Source: Streptomyces griseocarneus
GTDB lineage: Bacteria; Actinomycetota; Actinomycetes; Streptomycetales; Streptomycetaceae
Length of the DNA: 64,000 bases
Direction of reading: 5' to 3'
NCBI RefSeq assembly: GCF_014655595.1
Contig: NZ_BNBL01000006.1
Span: forward strand, 187,906 to 251,905
In this document: positions 7,817 to 16,370 of the stretch, piece after piece
How the letters are laid out: each line of letters starts with the position of its first letter
Position numbering within the stretch: the stretch's first letter is position 1
Notes under the pieces: model-generated
Told to the model about the DNA's origin: nothing
What the model saw: only the letters and a program-made list of their open reading frames with translations
Database searches by the model: none
Made by a program: the position numbers and the translations under genes

Positions 7817-10800
7817 GTGACCGGCACCGGAGTGGATCCGTTCGGGACCGCGCGGCTGCGCCGCGGCGTGCTGGACGCGTGGGTGACCTCGCCCGCGCGC
7901 TTCCGTGAGGACGCCAACGCCGAGGAGGACCTCGCCCTCGGCGGGTACCGCGACCGCCTCGTCGTCGAGCTCGCCCAGAACGCCGCCGACGCCGCGGCCC
8001 GCGCCGGCGTGCCCGGCCGCCTCCGCCTCACCCTGCACCCCGCGGGCGTGGGCACCCCCGCCACCCTCGCCGCCGCCAACACGGGCGTCCCCCTCGACGC
8101 GACCGGCGTCGAGTCGCTGTCCACGCTGCGCGCGTCCGCCAAGCGTGACGACGAGAGCCGGTCCATCGGCCGCTTCGGCGTCGGCTTCGCCGCCGTCCTC
8201 GCCGTCAGCGACGAACCCGCGATCGTCGGCCGCACCGGCGGTGTCCGCTGGTCCCTCACCGAGGCCCGCGCCCTCGCCGAGGACGGCGCGTTCGGCAGCC
8301 CCGGCCTCGGCGGCGAGCTCCGCCGCCGCGAGGGCCACGTGCCGCTGCTGCGCCTGCCCTTCCCCGCCGAGGGCTCGGCCCCCGAGGGCTACGACACGGT
8401 CGTCGTCCTCCCCCTGCGCGACGGCGCGGCCGAGGACCTGACCACGCGCCTGCTGGCCGGCGTCGACGACGCGCTGCTGCTGACGTTGCCCGGCCTCGCC
8501 GAGGTCGTCGTCGAGACGCCGGACGGCGTCACCCGCACCCTGACGCGCCGCCAGGAGGGCCCGTACGTCGTCATCGACGACTCCGCCCGCCCCGCGCCGA
8601 CGCGCTGGCGCGTGGAGCACACCGGCGGCCCGCTGGACGCGGCCCTCCTCGCGGACCGCCCCGTCGAGGAGCGCCTGCGCCCCCACTGGTCGGTCACCTG
8701 GGCCGTCCCGGCCGGCCCCGACGGCGCGCCCGAACGCCCGCGCACCGCCCCGGTGCTGCACGCCCCGACTCCCACGGACGAGCCGCTGGGCCTGCCGGGC
8801 CTGCTCATCGCCACCTTTCCGCTCGAGCCGACCCGCCGTCACACGGCCCCCGGCCCGCTGACGGACTTCCTCACCGAGCGCGCCGCCGACGCCTACGCGG
8901 GCCTGCTCCGCGACTGGCACCCGGTCTCCACCGGCACCCTCGATCTGGTCCCGGGCCCGCTGGCCACCGGCGCCCTGGACGCCGAGCTGCGCCGCCAGGT
9001 GCTGGAGCGGCTGCCGCGCGTGCCGTTCCTGCCGAGCGCGGCCTCGGTGACGGACGTCGGCGGCGAGCCCACCCCGCCCCCGGGCGGCGGCATCGAGGGC
9101 ATCCCCTGGACCGAGGGCCCGGACGCCGCCGGCCAGAGCTGGGACGACGCCCTCGCCCCGGAGGGGCCGGGCGGTGGCGAGCGGGTCGCCCTGCGTCCGG
9201 TGTACGCCGAGGTCGTCGAGGGTGCCGGGGCGGAGACCGTCGCGGTGCTGGGCGAGCTGTTCCCCAACCTGCTGCCCGCCGGGCTCGAGCGCCGCCAGGA
9301 GCTCCGCGCGCTGGGCGTCGCCCGCGTGCCGCTCGGCGAGGCCATCGACCGTCTCGCCGGGGCCGAGCGCCCAGCGACCTGGTGGTGGAGGCTGTACGAC
9401 AGCCTCGCCGGCGTCGACCCGGACCGGCTGACCGGCCTGCCCGTGCCGCTGGCCGACGGCCGTACCGCCATCGGCCCCCGGCAGGTGCTCCTGCCGCCCG
9501 CCGACACGGCGGGCTCGGAGCGGCTGTCGCGTCTGGGGCTGAAGGTCGCCCACCCGGACGCGGCCCATCCGCTGCTGGAGAAGCTCGGTGCCACGCCGAG
9601 TTCTCCGCGTGCCGTGCTGACGACTCCTCAGGTGCGGGCGGCGGTCGCGGGGTCGCTGGACGCGGAGGACGTCTGGGACGAGGAGGGGCTGGACGCGGAC
9701 GCGCTCGTCGAGGTGGTGCTCACGCTGGTGCGCGACGCCGATCTCGCTCCGGGGGACGAGCCGTGGCTCGGTGCCCTCGCGCTGCCCGACGAGGACGGCG
9801 AGCTGGCGCCCGCCGGTGAACTCGTTCTGCCGGGGAGTGCGTTCGAGTCGGTCATCCGTCCGGGTGAGCTTGCCGCGTGCGACGCCGAGCTGGTCGAGCG
9901 CTGGGGAGAGCAGCCGCTGACGGCGGTCGGGGTGCTGGCGGACTTCGCGCTCGTGCGGGCGACGGACGTCGTCCTGGACCCGGACGAACTGGAGCCGCGC
10001 GACGGCGACTTCGCGGAGGCGGACGACGCCGGGCTGCTGGACGCGGTGGACGTGTGGTGCGAGGACGTCCTGGACCGGCTGCCGGAAACCCCGGTGCCGC
10101 CGGTCGCCACGGAGATCGTGGCCGTCCGGGACCTGGACCTGGTGGACGACGACGCCTGGCCGCGGGCGCTGGACATGCTGTCCCGGCCGCCGCTGCGGGA
10201 CGCGCTGACCGCGCCGGTGCGGGTGCTGCTGCCGGACGGCACGACCGAGTCCGTACGCCCGTACACCGCGTGGTGGCTGCGCGGCCACCCGGTGCTGGAC
10301 GGCCGCCGGCCCGCCGGGCTGCGGGTGGAGGGCGGCGACCCGCTGCTGGCGGGGCTGTACGAGGCGGCGGACGCGGGCGGTCTCGCGGACGAGCAGGTGC
10401 TGCGGGCGCTGGGGGTGCGGACCTCGGTGGCCGCGCTGCTGGACGAGCCCGGGGGCGCGGCGGAGCTGCTGGGCCGCCTGGCGGACCCGGAGCTCGCGGT
10501 GGGCCCGGCGCAGCTGCACGGCCTGTACGGGGCGCTGGCCGGGCTGGACCCGTCGGAGGTGACGCTCCCGGACGAGCTGCGGGCGGTCGTGGACGGCGAG
10601 GTGCGGGTCGTGGACGCCCGGGACGCGGTCGTCGCGGACGCTCCGGACCTGTTGCCGCTGGCGGAGGGGATCCCCCTGCTGCCGGTGCGGCCGGACCGGG
10701 CGGCGGAGCTGGCGGAGCTGTTGCAGGTGCGCCGGCTGAGCGAGGCCGTGCCGGCGGTCGTGGCGGCCGGCGAGGGCGAGGTCCGGGACGTGCCGGAGGG

Positions 10801-11044
10801 CGTGCGGGTGCTGCTGCCGGGGGCGCCGGTGACGTACGTCGAGCACGAGGAGCTCCTGGTCGACGGCGTCGAGCTCGACTGGCGTCACGGCCCGGACGGG
10901 GTGCTGCACGCCGCGACGCTGGAGGGCGTGGCGGCGGGCCTGGCCTGGGCGGCGGGCGCGTGGGCGCGGCGGTTCGAGGCGGCGGCGTTGCTGGAGGACG
11001 CCTCCCGGACCGAGGAGCTGGCGCGGGACCGCTGGTTCGACTGA
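7817..11044 (+). CDS. Sacsin N-terminal-like / Hsp90-type ATPase-fold protein
   Basis: This 1075-aa protein begins at a GTG. The N-terminal 250 residues form a GHKL (Bergerat) ATP-binding domain: LVVELAQNAADAAARAG near residue 50 carries the catalytic Glu and Asn, and SIGRFGVGFAAVLAVSD near residue 116 is the glycine lid motif. The match is to the sacsin/Hsp90 ATPase group commonly annotated in Streptomyces as Hsp90-like chaperone. The remaining 800 residues are Leu/Asp/Glu/Val-rich with no membrane segment or recognised enzyme motif; they may form sacsin-like repeats. Cytoplasmic location is expected. Client or role is unknown. A short DUF1059 gene follows by 41 bp. Confidence 0.85.
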   Translation: MTGTGVDPFGTARLRRGVLDAWVTSPARFREDANAEEDLALGGYRDRLVVELAQNAADAAARAGVPGRLRLTLHPAGVGTPATLAAANTGVPLDATGVESLSTLRASAKRDDESRSIGRFGVGFAAVLAVSDEPAIVGRTGGVRWSLTEARALAEDGAFGSPGLGGELRRREGHVPLLRLPFPAEGSAPEGYDTVVVLPLRDGAAEDLTTRLLAGVDDALLLTLPGLAEVVVETPDGVTRTLTRRQEGPYVVIDDSARPAPTRWRVEHTGGPLDAALLADRPVEERLRPHWSVTWAVPAGPDGAPERPRTAPVLHAPTPTDEPLGLPGLLIATFPLEPTRRHTAPGPLTDFLTERAADAYAGLLRDWHPVSTGTLDLVPGPLATGALDAELRRQVLERLPRVPFLPSAASVTDVGGEPTPPPGGGIEGIPWTEGPDAAGQSWDDALAPEGPGGGERVALRPVYAEVVEGAGAETVAVLGELFPNLLPAGLERRQELRALGVARVPLGEAIDRLAGAERPATWWWRLYDSLAGVDPDRLTGLPVPLADGRTAIGPRQVLLPPADTAGSERLSRLGLKVAHPDAAHPLLEKLGATPSSPRAVLTTPQVRAAVAGSLDAEDVWDEEGLDADALVEVVLTLVRDADLAPGDEPWLGALALPDEDGELAPAGELVLPGSAFESVIRPGELAACDAELVERWGEQPLTAVGVLADFALVRATDVVLDPDELEPRDGDFAEADDAGLLDAVDVWCEDVLDRLPETPVPPVATEIVAVRDLDLVDDDAWPRALDMLSRPPLRDALTAPVRVLLPDGTTESVRPYTAWWLRGHPVLDGRRPAGLRVEGGDPLLAGLYEAADAGGLADEQVLRALGVRTSVAALLDEPGGAAELLGRLADPELAVGPAQLHGLYGALAGLDPSEVTLPDELRAVVDGEVRVVDARDAVVADAPDLLPLAEGIPLLPVRPDRAAELAELLQVRRLSEAVPAVVAAGEGEVRDVPEGVRVLLPGAPVTYVEHEELLVDGVELDWRHGPDGVLHAATLEGVAAGLAWAAGAWARRFEAAALLEDASRTEELARDRWFD

Positions 11045-11085
11045 CGGATCTATCCTGGCAGTGCACCCGATTCCGGGAGGCTGCC

Positions 11086-11277
11086 ATGACCAGGAAAGTC
11101 GCCGACTGCCGCAGATTCCCCAGCGAGTCGAACTGCACGCTGCGCATCGCGGGCGAGGAGGAAGAGGTCGTGCGGGCCGCCACCGAGCACGCGGTGTCCG
11201 TCCACCGGCACGAGGACTCTCCCGAGTTGCGCAAGCAGATCAAGGAGTTCCTGGAGGACGAGAAGCCCGGCGTGTGA
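11086..11277 (+). CDS. DUF1059 small protein
   Basis: The 63-aa product begins MTRKVADCRRFPSESNCTLR, with ATG at 11086 behind a GGGAGG ribosome site. DUF1059 proteins are small, predicted metal-binding proteins with two conserved Cys; here they are Cys8 and Cys17. The body is an amphipathic acidic helix (EEEEVVRAATEHAVSVH). It abuts the stop of the convergent P-type ATPase. The role is unknown. Confidence 0.85.
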   Translation: MTRKVADCRRFPSESNCTLRIAGEEEEVVRAATEHAVSVHRHEDSPELRKQIKEFLEDEKPGV

Positions 11278-11278
11278 C

Positions 11279-13633
11279 TCACGCCGGGAAGCGGCGGCTC
11301 ACCCAGCGCCAGGCGAACTCCAGGGCGGCGGCGGCCGCGGCGGCGATCGCCACGGCCGCCCACGGCATCGTCGTGCCGACGAGCTTCAGCGCGAAGAAGC
11401 GCTGGAGCCACGGCGTCGCCAGGACGACCAGGAACGCCGCCCCCATCGTCAGCACCAGCGCCACCCGCCACCAGGTGTAGGGCCGCGCGATGATCGCGAG
11501 CACCCACAGCGAGACCAGGAACAGCGTCAGCGTCGCCGCGCTCGTCTCCGCGCCGAGCGCGTCCGCGCCCGTGTAGTGGTGGCGGGCCAGCAGGTAGGCG
11601 GCGAAGGTGGCCGCGGCCGCGATCAGCCCCGCCGGCACGGCGTAGCGCATCACGCGGCGTACGAAGTGCGGCTGGGCCCGCTCCCGGTTGGGCGCGAGGG
11701 CGAGGAAGAAGGCGGGGACGCCGATGGTCAGCGTGGACAGCAGGGTCAGGTGGCGGGGGAGGAACGGGTAGGGGACGCGGGTGCAGACGACCAGGACGGC
11801 CAGCAGGACGGAGTAGACCGTCTTGGTCAGGAACAGCGTCGCCACGCGCGTGATGTTGCCGATCACGCGCCTGCCCTCCGCGACGACGGAGGGCAGCGAG
11901 GCGAAGCTGTTGTTCAGCAGCACGATCTGGGCCACGGCGCGGGTGGCCTCGGAGCCGGAGCCCATGGCGACGCCGATGTCGGCGTCCTTGAGCGCCAGCA
12001 CGTCGTTGACGCCGTCGCCGGTCATGGCCACCGTGTGGCCGCGTGACTGCAGGGCGCCGACCATGTCCCGCTTCTGCTGGGGGGTGACGCGGCCGAAGAC
12101 CGCGCCCCCGTCCAGGACCCGGCCCATCGCGTCGGGTTCGCCGGGCAGCCGGCGGGCGTCGACGGGGGATTCGGAGCCGGGCAGCGCCAGCTTGGCGGCG
12201 ACGGCTCCGACGGAGACGGCGTTGTCGCCGGAGATGACCTTCGCGGCGACGTCCTGTTCGGCGAAGTAGCGCAGGGTGTCGGCGGCGTCGGAGCGCAGCC
12301 GCTGCTCGAGGACGACGAGCGCGGTGGGGCGTACGTCCTCGGTGACGTGCGGGTCGTCCAGCTCGCGCGCGGCGCGGGCCAGGAGCAGGACGCGCAGGCC
12401 CTTGGCGTTGAGGTCGTCGGCCTCGGCGAGGGCCGCGGCACCGGAGGGCAGCAGGACGTCGGGGGCGCCCAGGAGCCAGTTGCTGCTCTCGGCGTCGGGG
12501 CTGTTGAGGGAGGCGCCGCTGTACTTGCGCGCGGAGGAGAACGGCAGTGACTCCGTGCAGCGCCAGCCGGTGCCGTCGGGGTAGGCGTCGATGATGGCGC
12601 GCAGGCTGGCGTTGGGGCGGGGGTCGGACTCGCCCAGGGCGCCGAGCACCTGGCGTACGTAGGGCTCGTCGGCGCGGGCGTCGGGCAGCAGGCGCAGTTC
12701 GCTGACGTCCATGCCGCCCTCGGTGAGGGTGCCGGTCTTGTCGAGGCAGACCACGTCGACGCGGGCCAGGCCCTCGATGGCGGGCAGTTCCTGCACCAGG
12801 CACTGCCGGCGGCCGAGGCGGACGACGCCGATGGCGAAGGCGACCGAGGTGAGCAGCACCAGGCCCTCGGGGACCATGGGCACGATGCCGGCGACCATCC
12901 GCCGGACGGCCTCGCGCCAGTCGTGGTCCTCGATGACGAGCTGGCTGACGATCAGGCCGAGGGCGGTGGGGATCATCATCCAGGTGACGTACTTGAGGAT
13001 CTCGCTGATGCCGGTGCGCAGCTCGGAGTGGACGAGGGTGAAGCGGGAGGCCTCCTCGGCCAGCTGGGCGGCGTAGGCCTCGCGGCCGACCTTGGTGGCG
13101 GTGAAGGCGCCGCCGCCGGCGACCACGAAGGAGCCGGACATGACCTTGTCGCCGGGGCGTTTGAGCACGGGGTCGGCCTCGCCGGTGAGGAGCGACTCGT
13201 CGATCTCGAGGCCGTCGGCCTCGAGGACCTCGCCGTCGACGACGCACTTGTCGCCGGGGCCGAGTTCGATGACGTCGTCGAGGACGATCTCGCCGGTGGG
13301 GACGGGGGCGGGGGTGCCGTCGCGGCGGACGGTGGGCCGGGCCTCGCCGATGACGGCGAGGGAGTCGAGCGTCTTCTTGGCGCGGAGTTCCTGGACGATG
13401 CCGATCGCGGTGTTGGCGATGATCACGAAGCCGAACAGGCCGTCCTGCAGGGGGCCGACGGCCAGGATGATCAGGAAGAGGACGCCGATGATGGCGTTGA
13501 AGCGGGTGAGGACGTTCGCCCGGACGATGTCGGCGGTGGAGCGGGAGGAGCGGACCGGGACGTCGTTGACCTCACCGCGGGCCACGCGCTCGGCGACCTC
13601 GCGGGCGCTGAGCCCGGGGTGCGGATCGCTCAT
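11279..13633 (-). CDS. P-type cation-transporting ATPase (CtpE-like)
   Basis: The 784-aa protein starts at the ATG at 13633 (MSDPHPGLSAREVAERVARG). It has the actuator motif LTGEADPV, the phosphorylation site DKTGTLT (Asp about residue 298), the membrane motif PEGL in helix 4, and the hinge GDGVNDVLALKDAD. Six or more C-terminal and four N-terminal hydrophobic segments are visible. PEGL instead of CPC argues against a heavy-metal P1B pump. Overall it resembles mycobacterial CtpE, proposed to move calcium. The reading frame extends upstream to 14035, but that part overlaps the DUF2530 gene and has no family similarity. Confidence 0.93.
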   Translation of the reverse strand: MSDPHPGLSAREVAERVARGEVNDVPVRSSRSTADIVRANVLTRFNAIIGVLFLIILAVGPLQDGLFGFVIIANTAIGIVQELRAKKTLDSLAVIGEARPTVRRDGTPAPVPTGEIVLDDVIELGPGDKCVVDGEVLEADGLEIDESLLTGEADPVLKRPGDKVMSGSFVVAGGGAFTATKVGREAYAAQLAEEASRFTLVHSELRTGISEILKYVTWMMIPTALGLIVSQLVIEDHDWREAVRRMVAGIVPMVPEGLVLLTSVAFAIGVVRLGRRQCLVQELPAIEGLARVDVVCLDKTGTLTEGGMDVSELRLLPDARADEPYVRQVLGALGESDPRPNASLRAIIDAYPDGTGWRCTESLPFSSARKYSGASLNSPDAESSNWLLGAPDVLLPSGAAALAEADDLNAKGLRVLLLARAARELDDPHVTEDVRPTALVVLEQRLRSDAADTLRYFAEQDVAAKVISGDNAVSVGAVAAKLALPGSESPVDARRLPGEPDAMGRVLDGGAVFGRVTPQQKRDMVGALQSRGHTVAMTGDGVNDVLALKDADIGVAMGSGSEATRAVAQIVLLNNSFASLPSVVAEGRRVIGNITRVATLFLTKTVYSVLLAVLVVCTRVPYPFLPRHLTLLSTLTIGVPAFFLALAPNRERAQPHFVRRVMRYAVPAGLIAAAATFAAYLLARHHYTGADALGAETSAATLTLFLVSLWVLAIIARPYTWWRVALVLTMGAAFLVVLATPWLQRFFALKLVGTTMPWAAVAIAAAAAAALEFAWRWVSRRFPA

Positions 13634-13722
13634 GGTCCGACCGTAGCCGGTGGGTGACCGGGGGGCTGGCGGTGCCGGGCAAACGGGCGGGAGCCGGCGG
13701 GGCCGGGAGCGGCCCGGTGGGG

Positions 13723-13980
13723 TCAGGAGTGGTTCGACGCCGTGTGCCGGCGGATGGCGGCGTCGCGCCTGCGGACGTACCAGACGCCGATGAGGCCCAG
13801 TCCGCCGCCGGCCAGGCAGGTCCACACCCACCACGCGTGGCCGTGGTCCTCGAACCAGCCGTAGAACGGCAGCTGGGCGAGGAAGAGGACGAACCACAGG
13901 ATCGTGCCGCCGGTGATGGTGGCGACGACCGGGCCTTCCAGGGGCTCGGGGGCCTCGTGCGTGGGTGTCCACTTCGTCAT
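13723..13980 (-). CDS. DUF2530 small membrane protein
   Basis: An 85-aa protein beginning MTKWTPTHEAPEPLEGPVVA. Two membrane helices (about 20-40 and 48-67) flank the loop FYGWFEDHGHAWWVW, and the C-terminus is a basic tail RRRDAAIRRH. This matches the DUF2530 family of actinobacteria, function unknown. It lies 89 bp upstream of the P-type ATPase on the same strand and is divergent from the permease gene at 14199. Confidence 0.88.
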   Translation of the reverse strand: MTKWTPTHEAPEPLEGPVVATITGGTILWFVLFLAQLPFYGWFEDHGHAWWVWTCLAGGGLGLIGVWYVRRRDAAIRRHTASNHS

Positions 13981-14054
13981 GGCGCAAGCCTAGTGCGTGC
14001 CGGTCGGCGGCCGGGCGGGGGAGGCCTTGTGCCACAGGGGTCTACGCGCGGAGA

Positions 14055-14165
14055 TAGCCATTCCGCGTTTGTTTATTCATACTGAATCGAACTGGATTTG
14101 ACTGAACGCTTTTGTTCAATCATCCAAAAGCTGTTTAGTTCTTGATCCTTTTTGTTCGCCCTCTT
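14055..14165. promoter_or_regulatory. AT-rich promoter region upstream of the purine-type permease
   Basis: This stretch is unusually AT-rich for the window, with runs such as TTTGTTTATTCATACTGAAT and CTTTTTGTTCGCC. It includes the inverted repeat TGAAC (14103-14107)/GTTCA (14114-14118) spaced by 6 bp, a plausible operator. Several TTGAnn/TAnnnT-like hexamers could be promoters in either direction. I find no purine-riboswitch core. Confidence 0.5.
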
Positions 14166-14198
14166 GCCCTCCCGGGCCCGTACGACTGAGGTTCCCCC

Positions 14199-15674
14199 AT
14201 GCCCACCTCGGCCACCCCCGCGGTGGACGACGCCCAGCCGTCGTCCCCCGTGCCGCCCGCCGGAAAGAACGCCCTCGACCGGTACTTCCGGATCACCGAG
14301 CGGGGTTCGTCCGTCGCCCGTGAGCTGCGCGGCGGCCTGGCGACCTTCTTCGCGATGGCGTACATCATCGTGCTGAACCCGATCATCCTCGGGGCGGGCC
14401 AGGACAAGTTCGGCCACCAGCTGGACAACGGACAGCTGGTCACGGCCACCGCCCTGATGGCCGGGCTCAGCACCGTCCTCATGGGCGCGATCGGCAACGT
14501 GCCCATCGCCTGCGCCGCCGGCCTCGGCATCAACGCCGTCGTCTCGCTGCAGCTCGCGCCCAAGATGAGCTGGCCGGACGCGATGGGCATGGTCGTCCTG
14601 GCCGGCCTGGTGCTGATGGTGCTGGTCGCCTCCGGCCTGCGGCAGCGCGTCATGGACGCCATCCCCGGCGGACTGCGGCGCGCCATCGCGATCGGCATCG
14701 GCATGTTCATCTCGCTGATCGGCCTGGTCGACTCCGGCTTCGTCAGCCGCAACCCCGACGCCGCCCACACCACCGTCCCGCTGGGCCTGGGCCAGGGCGG
14801 TCAGCTGCACGGCTGGCCGGTGCTGGTCTTCGTGGCCGGCCTCGCGCTGACCTTCGTGCTGCTCGTCCGCAGGACGCGTGGCGCGATCCTCATCGGCATC
14901 GTCGCGATGACCGTCGCCGCGATCGTCATCAACACGCTCGCCGACATCCCCGACGCGAGCTGGGGCCTGAGCGTGCCGAAGATGCCCGACAGCGTCGTCG
15001 GCACCCCCGACTTCGGGCTCATCGGCGACGTCAGCCTCTTCGGCGGATTCCACGAGGTCGGCCTGCTCACCGGCTGCCTGTTCGTCTTCACCGTGCTGCT
15101 GTCCGGCTTCTTCGACGCCATGGGCACCATCATCGGCGTCGGCGAGGAGGCCGGCCTGACGGACGAGAACGGCCAGCTGCCCAACATGGGCAGGATCCTG
15201 ATGATCGACGGCGTGGCCGTCGCGGCCGGCGGCGCCGGCTCCGCCTCCGCCAACACCTGCTTCGTGGAGTCCACGGCCGGCGTCGGCGAGGGCGCCCGTA
15301 CGGGCCTGGCCAACCTGATGACCGGCGGGCTCTTCCTGCTCGCCCTCGTCGTCACCCCGCTGGCCACCGTCGTGCCCGCCCAGGCCGCGACCCCCGCCCT
15401 GGTCGTCGTGGGCTTCCTGATCATGGCCTCGAACGTCAAGGAGATCGACTGGAGTGACTTCACGATCGCGATCCCCGCGTTCCTGACGATCATCTCCATG
15501 CCGTTCACCTACTCGATCACCAACGGCATCGGCATCGGCGTCCTCGCCTTCATCCTGCTGCGGATCGCCGACAAGCGGGCCCGCGAGATCCCGTGGCTGC
15601 TGAACGTGGTCGGGGCGTGCTTCCTGGTCTACTTCATGCTCGACCCGATCGAGCAGCTGCTGGGCGTGAAGTAA
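14199..15674 (+). CDS. NCS2 (AzgA/PbuG-type) purine permease
   Basis: A 491-aa membrane protein. After a 30-residue hydrophilic leader, the core begins LDRYFRITERGSSVARELRG and continues with ATFFAMAYIIVLNPIIL and the motif LSGFFDAMGTIIGVGEEAGL. These are signatures of the hypoxanthine/guanine/adenine:H+ symporter branch of the nucleobase-ascorbate family. About twelve helices are expected, including VPIACAAGLGINAVVSLQ. Substrate is probably hypoxanthine, guanine or adenine. It ends just before a strong bidirectional hairpin. Confidence 0.93.
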   Translation: MPTSATPAVDDAQPSSPVPPAGKNALDRYFRITERGSSVARELRGGLATFFAMAYIIVLNPIILGAGQDKFGHQLDNGQLVTATALMAGLSTVLMGAIGNVPIACAAGLGINAVVSLQLAPKMSWPDAMGMVVLAGLVLMVLVASGLRQRVMDAIPGGLRRAIAIGIGMFISLIGLVDSGFVSRNPDAAHTTVPLGLGQGGQLHGWPVLVFVAGLALTFVLLVRRTRGAILIGIVAMTVAAIVINTLADIPDASWGLSVPKMPDSVVGTPDFGLIGDVSLFGGFHEVGLLTGCLFVFTVLLSGFFDAMGTIIGVGEEAGLTDENGQLPNMGRILMIDGVAVAAGGAGSASANTCFVESTAGVGEGARTGLANLMTGGLFLLALVVTPLATVVPAQAATPALVVVGFLIMASNVKEIDWSDFTIAIPAFLTIISMPFTYSITNGIGIGVLAFILLRIADKRAREIPWLLNVVGACFLVYFMLDPIEQLLGVK

Positions 15675-15697
15675 CCGCGAGCCGGCCGTGCCGGACC

Positions 15698-15727
15698 AGG
15701 GCGTGTCCGAACCGTCGGACACGCCCT
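15698..15727. terminator. Bidirectional hairpin terminator
   Basis: Arms AGGGCGTGTCCGA and TCGGACACGCCCT are perfectly complementary over 13 bp with a 4-nt loop. The hairpin lies between the permease and the convergent response-regulator gene and overlaps the latter's stop codon. Confidence 0.85.
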
Positions 15728-16370
15728 AACGCTTGAGGTAGGCCAGCACGGCCAGCACCCGGCGGTTGTCGTCCGCCGACGGGGCGATGCCGAGCCGGGC
15801 GAAGATGCTCGCCGTGTGCTTGGCCACCGCGCTCTCGCTGATGTGCAGGCCGCCGGCGATCGCGGCGTTCGACCGGCCCTCGGCCATCAGCTCCAGGACG
15901 TCGCGCTCGCGCGGCGTCAGGTCGCCGACCGTCCCCCTGGCCTCGCCCCGCGCGAGCAGCTTGGCGATGACCTGGGGGTCCATCACCGTGCCGCCCGCGG
16001 CGACCCGGCGGACCGCGTCGACGAACTGCTCGGTGTCGGTCACCCGGTCCTTGAGCAGATAGCCGACGGCTCCCTCGCCCCCGGCCAGCAGCTCGTTGGC
16101 GTAGAGCTGCTCGACGTACTGCGAGAGCACCAGCACGGGCAGGCCGGGCCGCCGGCGGCGGGCCTCCAGCGCGGCCTGCAGCCCCTCGTCGGTGAAGGTC
16201 GGCGGGAGGCGGACGTCGACCACCGCCACGTCCGGCTCCTCCTCCAGCAGCGCGCGCCGCAGCGCCGGGCCGTTGTCCACGGCCGCCACGACCTCGCAGC
16301 CGTGCTCGCGCAGCGTGCGTATCAGTCCGTCGCGCAGGAGGAAGAGGTCTTCGGCGAGGACAACGCGCAC
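15726..16370 (-). CDS. NarL/LuxR-family response regulator
   Basis: The 214-aa protein begins MRVVLAEDLFLLRDGLIRTL. The receiver domain (1-120) has the acidic pocket Glu-Asp near residues 7-8, phospho-acceptor Asp in DVAVVDVRLPP (about 52) and Lys in YLLKDRV. The DNA-binding domain (about 147-205) carries LTPRERDVLELMAEGRSNAAIA and a recognition helix before VAKHTASIFARLGI. It overlaps the upstream kinase gene by 49 bp, so the two are co-transcribed. Target genes are not evident; the CPBP protease gene upstream on the same strand may belong to the unit. Confidence 0.93.
   Translation of the reverse strand: MRVVLAEDLFLLRDGLIRTLREHGCEVVAAVDNGPALRRALLEEEPDVAVVDVRLPPTFTDEGLQAALEARRRRPGLPVLVLSQYVEQLYANELLAGGEGAVGYLLKDRVTDTEQFVDAVRRVAAGGTVMDPQVIAKLLARGEARGTVGDLTPRERDVLELMAEGRSNAAIAGGLHISESAVAKHTASIFARLGIAPSADDNRRVLAVLAYLKR

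Noticed and set aside
7343..10909. A 1188-codon minus-strand frame opposite the sacsin-like ATPase
   Set aside because: It is a mirror of the GC-rich coding strand, His/Arg/Gln-rich with no domain; the plus-strand ATPase has clear motifs.
7817..11044. Anti-phage defence gene (GHKL ATPase systems)
   Set aside because: The ATPase domain could suggest it, but the location in core-like DNA with DUF3027 and no nuclease or toxin partner does not support it.
9852..13247. A 1131-codon minus-strand frame across the ATPase end and the P-type ATPase
   Set aside because: Low-complexity Arg/Pro translation in the wrong frame of two well-supported genes.
14040..14198. Purine riboswitch upstream of the NCS2 permease
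   Set aside because: No purine-aptamer core or kissing-loop sequence is visible; only AT-rich promoter-like sequence.
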